Assembly (NCBI GenBank): GCA_012184525.1
Contig: WOFQ01000004.1
Location: 1 to 64,000 of the forward strand
Source: Xenoacremonium recifei
Taxonomy: Eukaryota; Ascomycota; Sordariomycetes; Hypocreales; Nectriaceae
Direction of reading: 5' to 3'
Length of the DNA: 64,000 nucleotides
Below, piece by piece: positions 55,590 through 64,000 of this stretch. The notes beneath the pieces were generated by a model. That model saw only the letters and a list, made by a program, of their open reading frames with translations, did no database searches and was not told the DNA's origin. Both the position numbers and the translations under genes were made by a program. Numbering within the stretch: position 1 is the stretch's first letter; each line of letters starts with the position of its first letter.

Positions 55590-58500
55590 TTACCACCTGT
55601 TCTGCGCTGCCTGGTTCGTCTCCATCTCCAGGCCGCGGATGCTCTGGCTCCAGTCCTGCCAGTTGAACTCGTCGTTCAACATGTCCGTGTCCTCTCCGCC
55701 CACGTCGTCGAACTTGGTGTTCATCGAAGTGAAAGGATCGGACCAGAGATACGGGGGCAGTTCGTCTTTGGCTGACGTGTGCTGCGTCTTCAGTGCAATG
55801 GCGTGCTGCCGTCGGAGGGCGTCCTCCTGCTGCTGCTGATTTAGCTGCGGTCCTGGCGGCGTGACGAGGTGTGTGCCAGATCCAGCGCTCGCAGAGGCAG
55901 AAGAGTCTTGGTTCTTCATCTCGACAGAGACAACGTCGTTAATGGGCCAGAACGCCGTGATGGGAAACGGCTGGTTCTGGATCATTAGGTCGTCAATCAT
56001 CTCCATGGTCGCATCCGACAAATCCATGCTCGAAGGAATGTCTGCTTGCCTCGGGGTTCGAGGTCTGGAGAATCCCTCCTGTATTTGCAGGTTCTGTGCC
56101 TGCTGTAGTTGGGACATTGGCACTTGCGGGAGCAGAGGCTCTAGGTTCACTGGAGCTGAGACTGCCGTAGTTGGAATCGGGAGGGTAGCAGGAGGCATTG
56201 ATTCTTCGCCCTCAGGCCAAATAAGGCGATACCACTTCTCCCGAACTTGCGCCATCTTATTCTCCGTCCCCGGGACGGGTCCGAACCGGGCTTGGGCAGG
56301 GTTCATCCGCTCCTCAAAGTCGAGACGCCTCGCTTCTTCGGGATTTGCCCTGAGACGCTCTAGCTCAGCCGCTCGGTGTCTCCTCGCCCGGATGAAGAGT
56401 TTCCTGAGGGGTAGGAAAACGGCAGCGTGATTAGCGCTCTTTGCATACTCCACGGGATCTCTTTCGTAGCCGTTGAGTGCCTCCCATCCACGCTCCACCA
56501 GGGTCGTCCAGGGCCGACGGCACGTCTCAATCAGGACGTAGGTAATGGCATGCCAATTAGTGTAAGTCATGAACAGCCACCGGTACTGCTTGCAACGGTT
56601 ATCTGTGTTCAAGATGTGATTGTACTCAATGATCTCGATAGTTGCAACATAGATGCGTTGTCGGACGTCGTCGGAGAGTTGGAACTCGGAGCCTGAGAAC
56701 AGCATTGGCTGGTAAATGACGAGACACATCTTGGCCATGATGACTCGCGCAATCATGGCCGCCATCCAGTACAGAGGATCCGTCTCATGGAGGACATGCT
56801 TGAGGAACTTGCTCTCCACGCGTTGGTACACGTCGATCAGCATGCGTTCCCGCTCTACCAGGGTAATGGCCCCGGCCTTGGGACACATGGTCACAGCAGC
56901 GGAGGCAGCTCGGACGAATCGCCGGGACAGGGAACAGATTTCATACCGCACGAGAGCCACGGCCGTATCTGACCGTCCTTCCTTGGGTTCCGGGAATTCG
57001 GTCATGGTTGGCGTCAGATCTGCGTCGTCAAAATTGCTCGGCATCTGGGTATCATAGGCCAATTCCGAGATAATTAGATCAGTGCCCAGCTCTTCGGCAG
57101 ATCGAAGATCAAGGACGAGGAGACCCCACCAGATACGCCGCCTCATCTCTGTCTCGAGGGGACTGAGCCCAAAGTGCGATCCGTCACGATGGAGACCCAT
57201 GCCCTGAGCGAGGTGTACCAATAAGCCCGTCAGAGACCAGCAGAAACGACTTTCATCGTGGCGTCGGACAATGACGAGGAAAATGGCAAAGGCCTGGATG
57301 ACGGTGATATCCGAGGCATTGAGGTAATTGGCCTTGGCTAGAGATTGCTCGACGGCAAATCGGTACTGGGTCAAGAGCTTCTCCTTGTCGGCACCGAGAT
57401 TCGTTTGTACCTATAAAATTGATTAGCCAGGGCACAAATTGCACGAGAAGACACAACTGACCTCATCGGGTTCGAGAGATGTGATTGCGCCGTAGTAAAT
57501 GGCAAAGACCAAAGCCTGCTGTCCTGGGGTGAGCTTGTCGTGATTTTTCCTGGCATCGCGAAAGAGTGCCTCCATAGATGGAACGTGCAGCATTTTAATC
57601 AGTGGCTCGACATTTTCTTGGTAGACGGACCACAAGAACGGGACATGTGAGGGAAGGGGTTGGCATTTGCGAAGATCGACATCGGAGGAGCGATATCCCA
57701 AGATGAACGAATGATGGTCTGCTTTTTGCGTGATGGCTGGCGAGTCGACCGGGCTGGCGTCGTAGTCGGAATCGGAGTCCTCATCTGTTATGCGCTGGGT
57801 CTCTTCCCGGATCGAATCAAGCTGTGATAACGTTAGAAGTGGGAGACCCCATGACAAATCTGCATCACGAACCTCATCGTTGATCTTGGCCCAGAAGCCG
57901 CTGCTGACATATCTCTTGCTGCCACTGGGGTCGTTTAGGATTAACCGTCCAAATTGTTGTTGGATATCCTTCTTTCGTGCGGCCTCGCTCTGGTCACTAA
58001 TAGAGTCGGTATCTCTAGGGCTGCCTGACGGTGGTCTGGACGCGCCATGCGCCGACATTTGGCGCTGGGCAACCGACGCCGAACGCTCAGCCGTCATCTG
58101 GGCGTTGAAAGTGGCATCAGGGGAGCCCGTGGACGAGGGATTCTTGCCGCCGGACTCAACCTCGATCTGGCCGCTCAGCTCCTCCACAATGCCCTCCAAC
58201 TTGCGCAGGCGCTTCATGAGCTCGAGCTCGCGTTGACTCGAGTTCTTGGGCGGCGCATTGGGGTCTTTGGGCCGGGGTTGGCGCGGGGCGCGGCCGGGCG
58301 CGGGGAAGACACATGAGATCTGAGCACGGCGGCAGTTGGAGCAGGGCATCTGCTTGTCGCAACGGACCTTGCGCCGGCGACAGGTGACACAGGACCGGGG
58401 GTTAAGGGCCGGCTGGCCGGAGCCCGGGGCGAGGATCGGGCTCGTGAGAGCATCGGGGCCGGTGGTCGGGTAGACGGTGACATTGCCCTGGGATTGCGAG

Positions 58501-58652
58501 TTGCGGTGGCTCGCCGGTGTGGCGGCCTCGGTGGACGGCGCCCCGGCGTTGATGGTCGTGGGGGAGGCCGTTGCGGCTTGATCTTGTTGTTGATTTATGT
58601 CATTGAAATCGAAGCTCATGGCCACGGTTTCCATGTAATTGTTCATCTCCAT
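55590..58652 (-). CDS. Zn2Cys6 transcription factor with fungal-specific middle homology domain
   Basis: Minus strand. Exons: 58652-57873, 57821-57462, 57410-55590 (986 aa). The first intron (57872-57822, 51 bp, GTTCGT donor, CTAAC branch, CACAG acceptor) has no in-frame stop; if retained, 17 residues are added (1003 aa). The zinc cluster CX2CX6CX5CX2CX6C (from CVTCRRRKVRC) lies near residues 89-115, followed by a basic linker and a coiled-coil-like helix (ELELMKRLRKLEGIVEELSG). The Fungal_trans region spans about 330-700, with WSLTGLLVHLAQGMGLHRDG and EMRRRIWWGLLVLD as hallmarks. A Gln-rich, acidic C-terminus probably activates transcription. Targets are unknown. It is convergent with the Nudix gene. 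Confidence 0.9.
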
Positions 58653-61600
58653 GGCTCCGGAGGGGGCCTCTGCCGGCGGGGAGTTTCGACGGGTGGTGGT
58701 GACGCTGACGTATGACGGGTAGGTTTCGAGGGTATTGGCTTCAGGCCACGACCGGCGATCTGCGGGAGCAAGAGGGGATTAACTGGTCGGCGAGGGGGAG
58801 AATCGAGGCGCAGCAACACCGACCAGCGAGTGCATCTGCTGAAACATTAGATAGGCGAAGCGCGGGGAAGTGTGAGGTCGAGGCTGGCAGCGGCCGGTGT
58901 CGCGGGCGATGAGGCTGCGAGAAGTTGAGGGAGAGATGGGATGGACGGAGATTCACGCCGTGCTGGATGTGGGAGGCCGGATGAGTCGACGGGCAGTTGC
59001 CAGTTAGTGCCCTGGACCCCACCGTCCGTACCTTCCAGGTTCTATATTCTCCCGCGCTGACGCCCCACCAAGCCTCCCTCCGCGCGCCGTGAGTGGCTGC
59101 CCTGCAGCGAATGGCAGCCCGCGTCGGCGACTTACAGCGCCTGGGATCGCTGAGGCCCAGCCCTAGAGCGCTGGAGGGGGGCAAATTACAGAACCTTGAG
59201 GCTCCCGGACCCCACTAAAGCAAGCCCAGAACGCCTCCAGCTTGGGCACCTGCCTGTCGTCATTTGGAATTGGCTCCGGAGCCTCCACCAAACGGCCGCT
59301 CTTGCACGGATTACCAATCCTGACGACGGCGCTCGTTGGGATAGACAATACACATGAATGACGATCACGTTATCTTTGACTATACAGCTCCATCACTTGA
59401 CCGTCTTTGTGTCTTTGTCCTAACTTGTGGTCTCAGATCTCAGACGATGATCAGTGTATGAGGGACATCCGTCCGTTTTCAGCAGTCCTTAGCTCCGGAC
59501 CGATACTACTACGTCCAGCGTCGGCGGATGGACCTCAATCGTCGCCGAAGTCCGCGGCCAATGGAGCATCAGGATGGTCTTATTTGTATGAGAAGCAGAA
59601 CGAAACTGCTCTTTGGAGAGGGTTATAATCTAAATCCGTCCCGTTGAAACCCGGAGTATGACGACAATGCAGCCAACATTCGATCCTCACAGAACTCATG
59701 ACCATCCTTAGCAAAAAAGCCTGCTCCGTTCACCTCCACGGAGCTCGGAGCTCTCACGGCCATGAATAGCCCTCCGCGCCCGACTCGGTCCCAGCACATC
59801 CACAGCTGCCCGACCGCTCGGAGTCATCCGCTCCGTTCAAAGCGAGACCGGACATCGACGGCGATGAAATCACCGGGTGACGATAAATCCGAGCAAACAT
59901 TTATGAACATGATACTGCCAGCTACGTCAATATGAGATCAGGTTTTTACAGACTGAATAGCAGCTCTGGTGGTCATCGAGGCCTTACTTCTTTCGGTGGC
60001 TCGCCTTATAAGGCGTGATAGCGTGAACCTCTGTCCGCTTTCGTAGTGTATTGAGGTGCAATTCCCACTCCATCGGAACCAGCCCTAACAATGCCACGTT
60101 TTGTGTTGACGCCAACGCTGCAGAAGCATGGGGAGCCAAGCAAGTGATCTATTAACAGATCGTCTATGCATTGGCGTGGAGTTGGTGGGTTGCACTTCGT
60201 TGAACCCAAGCACTTATATATGACTGGTGTTGTCCGCATGATTTATTTGACAATGGGATGTTGCGCTGACACACAAATGGAAACAATGCTGAATCTTTAT
60301 AATCCAAGCGGATCTTCGCATGAAATATCCATTTATGACTTTTATTGCAGTTGCGCATGCTTCAATCGCGTTGACTCGGCTCCTCTACTCTGGATCATGA
60401 CCTGTCCAGTCTCCCAATCCTAAGCATCTTCGCGGGCCTCGTGCCGTCTCAGTAAGCCTCCAGCTTGGTAGCCATTTCATGTCTGACATCCCCAGACACT
60501 CCTTTGTCATTGTGACACATCGGATCGAGCACACGGCCCCTCTCCGTCTCACCCGGCATCTAAGTCACCGAACGACGGCCCGCACCGGAACAAGCCCCAC
60601 CAGCCGCTCCGGTCCCTTTGCCCGGCGCTTCCTCCGCGGGCCACCGACCGTCCCCTCCTCCTCGCAATCATCGGGAGTGATTGCTACATTCAGCGCCTTG
60701 TTGCGAGCGGCTAGCGTCGAGCGGCTTTCCAAGGCTATCGTCGCATCTGACGCGCAGGTCTAGAGCGAGGGCTATCGCGGCAACGGCTGTTATCAGTCTG
60801 GCCGCCGGGCTCAAAGCGTTGGTCTTGGCTGTCGTCAGTGAAATCCTGCTTTGGCTGCAGCTTCCCCGGTGCCTTTGGACCCCAATTGGCACCAAAGATA
60901 GGTCCGGCTTCACCCGACGGCCACTCAGATGCAAACAAGTCGGGGGCCTCATATTGAATAACTAAGACGGCTACAGCGGCTGGCGCAAGGGAGCTGACAC
61001 CGGTCCCCCGAGCCCGTGTCCCCTCTCCGGTGCCCTCATCAGCTCCTTCAGCAGAGCCTCACGACTTCCTATACGTCGCCCTCGCGCCATGCCCACATTG
61101 ATCGGCTAATCCGTTGTTGACCGGTCGGCTACATACGTGAGATGGCACATGTTGATTAGCGGGCCTCGATATTGCCAACAGATGGTGATGCATGGCCAGG
61201 CCAGGGTTCAAGGGTCTGGTTGCCGCTAGTAGAGCCGTCTAGCTCGGGGGCTGCATGCCATCGAACGATTGGCGCCGCCGGCCAATGCATCTACTTTGTG
61301 CGCATAAGATTGATTCGCTCGTCCCCGCGTTGCGTTGCTGGCTGTCCCATGACTCCTTGCATCACACGGGATACGATGCAAGGCGAGCGCTCGGCCCAGC
61401 CGACAGAGCTGGAGAAGCGGATAGCTATCGCTAACCTCGCTAACCCCGGCGATGAGGACCCCAGTGAATTGATTCCAGCATTCGCAGATCCGTTGTCGAA
61501 GCCTCGTTGGGAGATTCTGCACTCAAGCCTTATTTGATGCACTTCTGAGCTGTCATGATCGGCCATCCATGGGTCAAAGTGTCCAGCTGACCTGCCCGGA

Positions 61601-62214
61601 TAGGCTTCGCTGACAGGTCGAACAGGAGGGTCACGGGAGGCCAGAGGTCTGGAACAACTCATGCCTCTCCCTCCCCAGGGAAGCTCCTCGCGTGGATCAC
61701 CACCCTGCGTTGACACGTGTGTCTAGGATTGGCATGAGTGCTCGCGCCAGATAGTTCCGACAATCATCATTGGCACATCATCACCAACCTCCGTCTCCAT
61801 TCCGTCCCGCAGCGGCTCGACTTGGACGATGTGAGACATGGTCGGGGACCAGCTAGTGTCCGAGAATGGTGTGCTCGCCTCCGACCTTGAGACACCATGG
61901 CCAACGGAACTCTCGAGCAGAGCCGCATTGAGATGTGGAGAGACCCCATTGGCGTCGAATACCAGCGTGATACCCATCGAGTCGACTTGGCGATGAGACC
62001 TGAGGTCGGCATGTCGCAACCGCGCTAGGAATATCTCGCTCGGTGCGGGCAAGAGGGAGGTTGATCGATGTCGGCTTCGGGTATATAAGACGGCGAGGCC
62101 CCCGTTGTGAAGCTGTAGAAACTTGCACCAAGATCCTACCCCAGGCTCAAACAGACCCTATCAACTACCACTTCTTCTTCCAGACTCAGACTTACTTCAA
62201 TATCTGATATCAAG
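58653..62214. other. Gene-poor stretch, 3.6 kb
   Basis: The left part is the promoter of the Zn2Cys6 gene. Between 59400 and 62050 there are only short, overlapping ORFs; those at 60479-60763, 61172-61537 and 61723-62052 (minus) have mildly protein-like stretches but no splice or promoter support. No tRNA, tandem repeat or transposase remnant was recognised. The right end is the promoter of the tiny gene at 62215, with a TATATAAG box at 62082-62089 and a CT-rich leader. Confidence 0.45.
62082..62089 (+). promoter_or_regulatory. TATA box of the tiny gene
   Basis: TATATAAG, 126 bp before ATG 62215. Between them is a CA/CT-rich leader (CTATCAACTACCACTTCTTC) of the kind seen before strongly expressed fungal genes. 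Confidence 0.6.
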
Positions 62215-62398
62215 ATGGCAGACGAGAACTCTAGGTAAGGTCCTCACCTCATGAAGATAGAATTTAGAGGCCTAACAAGTAAGCCAAAGCTCGACTATGG
62301 AAATTTGGATCAAGCAAGATGATGAGCTCCCTGATAAGTGGGTTAAGCCAGAGCCGCCCTACGATGACGGCAACGACAAGCCCAATGGCGGCAAATAG
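62215..62398 (+). CDS. Candidate 44-residue acidic protein, spliced
   Basis: Two exons: 62215-62234 and 62284-62398, with a GTAAGG donor, CTAAC branch site and a TAAG acceptor; the phase is kept. The product starts MADENSSQSSTMEIW and ends in a Lys/Asp/Pro/Gly-rich tail (PPYDDGNDKPNGGK). It has no signal peptide, membrane segment or cysteine. Evidence that it is real: a good TATA box, a CT-rich leader, a favourable AAG-ATGG context and a matching intron. Evidence against: it is very short, the branch-to-acceptor distance is short, and I recognise no family. It lies about 490 bp beyond the 3' end of the SLX4 gene, convergent with it. Confidence 0.45.
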
Positions 62399-62887
62399 AA
62401 GAATGTTTGCAAAGATTGTGATGCCTTCCACTGGCGCATGAGGAGGGGGGATTGGTGGACTTCTGGTCCCTGTTCATTCGTTGTAAATTAGCTTGACTAT
62501 CACGTATTACGGCCGAACAATGATACCGATGAGATTGACCATTGAACACCCGACCTCCCCCGCATGCAGATGATTGATAAAAGATGTGACGTACTAATTC
62601 AGCCCTGGAGAAGCTGAAGCTCGACGGACGGGTCAATACTCCACCCCGGAACGACCCTGGGTGTGAAGGAACTCGTGACTCATTGACATCAGCCTCTCCC
62701 GGATAAGAAGCTGGAAGCGAGCCAGTATGCTTGAAGGGTCACCGGACCAATTGCGCATGGGCGGCCTGCAGGACCGTCGACCGGAAGAATGGGAAAATGG
62801 ACTCTGCAAGTATAAGCACATGATGGTGCCATGGTGATAAAAGATCCGATATCGCGCCGAACACCTTGCTTCTGATCTGCGGCTGAA
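62399..62887. other. Convergent 3' region, no gene
   Basis: Spacer between the tiny gene and the end of SLX4. Minus-strand ORFs here have no coding character. Confidence 0.4.
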
Positions 62888-64000
62888 TCAAAATCGCTTT
62901 CGCTCTTTCCCTCGGAGGCTGGTCTTCCAAAGGCAGCAGATACTCTTCGATTCGCACCATTTCTTCACCTCGACAGGGTTGGTCTCTCCATCATAGCCAA
63001 CACGGGTGAGCTGCCCTGCATTCAACCAAGTAGTTAGATCTTCCAAGACAATAGGATCGTAAAGTAGTATCTTCTCGTGCCAAGAAGGGTCCGCCGGATC
63101 TGTCGTTCGGGGGGCCGAAGTAACGGCCTTCGTTATGTAAACAAAAAGCGCCGCCTCATGATCTGACGGAGATGCGGTTAACGAGAGTTCAGTCTCGTCG
63201 CCCAACGAAAGATCCAATTTTGGCGGTGATGAAAAGATTCGTTCAGGAGATGAGAGTGGAGGCGAATCTAGTATGCTCTCATTTTCAGATGCCGAGTCCG
63301 GGATTTCAATGACGTTCTTGGACGTGGCTCTTTTCCGCTTCGGCGAAGCGGGCCGCGAAGACGTTTTCTTTGACACCTGACCCTTTGCCCTCGTTTGCGA
63401 AATCGGCGATAAGTTAAGTGAGTCTTTCCTAGGTCGACCACGCGGTCTTTTGGGGGTTATCTTGGGAGACGGAGATGAAGCAGGTTGAGCAGAAGGTGGT
63501 GGTTCCTGGGGCTCAGGTGCTTCGACCACCGCCTTTTTCGGTCTTCCCCGCGGCTTCTTCGCAGCCGTAACTGGCTCCGTTGGCTTTTGGGGCTTCGAGG
63601 CCATAGATTGAGAGGCACTGGTATGTAAAGAAGCCTGACCAGCTCGAGCCTTGCTTTCCCAGCATTGCGTCAACAAGGCAATGCTTGCTGTCCGTTGCTT
63701 CACAGGCTTGAAGCCATAGGACTTGACTTCCTTGGCGAGCATAGCATCCGTATATAGATCGAATCTGGGGTGTTGGGGGAGTGACGACGCATCATTTGGG
63801 CCGCTTTGGCTTTGAGGTGGTGGTTTGACGTTCTTGTTTTTCGTTTCTGGCTTTTGGGACTCGTGGTGAGGTTCAGCTCTACGTCGAGGAACATTGGAGC
63901 TGACTGAGACGTCACTATCCGAGAATAAGAGTGGCTGATCTCTTTGAAGATCTTCAGCTGTCTTTTGGGGCCGACTTAAGATAGGTGGCAAGTCGATAGA
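62888..64000 (-). CDS. slx4: SLX4, scaffold of structure-specific endonuclease (C-terminal part, cut by window edge)
   Basis: An open frame of 371 codons runs from the window edge to the stop at 62888 with no ATG at its upstream end, so the start lies beyond 64000. A SAP-like helix pair is visible (LAKEVKSYGFKPVKQRTASI). Two AT-hook-like motifs follow (KKPRGRPKK; KRPRGRPRK). The C-terminal conserved domain is complete: ILLYDPIVLEDLTTWLNAGQ, RVGYDGE, VKKWCESKSICCLW and RGKERKRF at the end. In this family that domain binds the SLX1 nuclease to cleave branched DNA such as Holliday junctions and flaps during repair and recombination. The AT hooks and SAP segment fit chromatin/DNA binding. No intron is seen in this part. 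Confidence 0.92.
   Translation of the reverse strand, partial: SIDLPPILSRPQKTAEDLQRDQPLLFSDSDVSVSSNVPRRRAEPHHESQKPETKNKNVKPPPQSQSGPNDASSLPQHPRFDLYTDAMLAKEVKSYGFKPVKQRTASIALLTQCWESKARAGQASLHTSASQSMASKPQKPTEPVTAAKKPRGRPKKAVVEAPEPQEPPPSAQPASSPSPKITPKRPRGRPRKDSLNLSPISQTRAKGQVSKKTSSRPASPKRKRATSKNVIEIPDSASENESILDSPPLSSPERIFSSPPKLDLSLGDETELSLTASPSDHEAALFVYITKAVTSAPRTTDPADPSWHEKILLYDPIVLEDLTTWLNAGQLTRVGYDGETNPVEVKKWCESKSICCLWKTSLRGKERKRF

Noticed and set aside
61723..62052. 109-codon minus-strand frame left of the tiny gene
   Set aside because: It starts only with TTG and its first ATG is internal. Some stretches look protein-like, but there is no splice or promoter evidence.
58653..62214. Transposon remnant in the gene-poor stretch
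   Set aside because: I looked for terminal repeats, transposase or reverse-transcriptase motifs and saw none. A dinucleotide bias calculation for repeat-induced point mutation could not be run.

Overview
The window is nuclear DNA from a filamentous ascomycete (Pezizomycotina, probably Sordariomycetes). Genes are dense and on both strands. Introns are short (about 50-110 bp) with GTRNGT donors and CTRAC branch sites. Several families are typical of the group: HET domain, STAND NTPase with a Goodbye-type N-terminus, Zn2Cys6 regulator, WSC and GPI surface proteins, and small Cys-rich secreted proteins. I joined exons by hand. I support 26 protein genes (one cut by the right edge, one very small) and one intron-containing tRNA-Lys.

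Left third (1-25 kb): a seven-helix-like membrane protein; a 712-residue orphan; a one-pass surface protein; a secreted tandem-repeat effector-like protein; a 1479-residue NLR-like STAND protein. A housekeeping block follows: mitochondrial citrate carrier, a Cbp6/UQCC2-type complex III assembly factor, the Bsd2 ubiquitin-ligase adaptor and protein-L-isoaspartate methyltransferase. Then come a GPI-type WSC protein and a small membrane protein.

Middle (25-45 kb): a divergent pair of NAD(P)-binding proteins (SDR and NmrA/isoflavone-reductase-like), a secreted protein with an 11-residue tandem-repeat stalk, a conserved orphan, the TYKY/NDUFS8 subunit of complex I, a HET-domain protein, a secreted M14 carboxypeptidase, NAD-malic enzyme and an Mtc1-like protein.

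Right third (45-64 kb): a large AT-hook-like nuclear protein, ribosomal protein uL14 (RPL23), tRNA-Lys(CUU), a Nudix hydrolase, a Zn2Cys6 factor, a 3.5-kb gene-poor stretch, a tiny spliced gene and the C-terminal part of SLX4.

Four genes serve mitochondrial metabolism (citrate carrier, complex III assembly, complex I TYKY, malic enzyme), but they are scattered and there is no sign of a biosynthetic cluster. The most distinctive content is the surface and immunity-like set: the NLR, the HET protein, and three secreted or wall proteins built from internally duplicated Cys modules. I found no convincing mobile element, CRISPR array or wholly new system.
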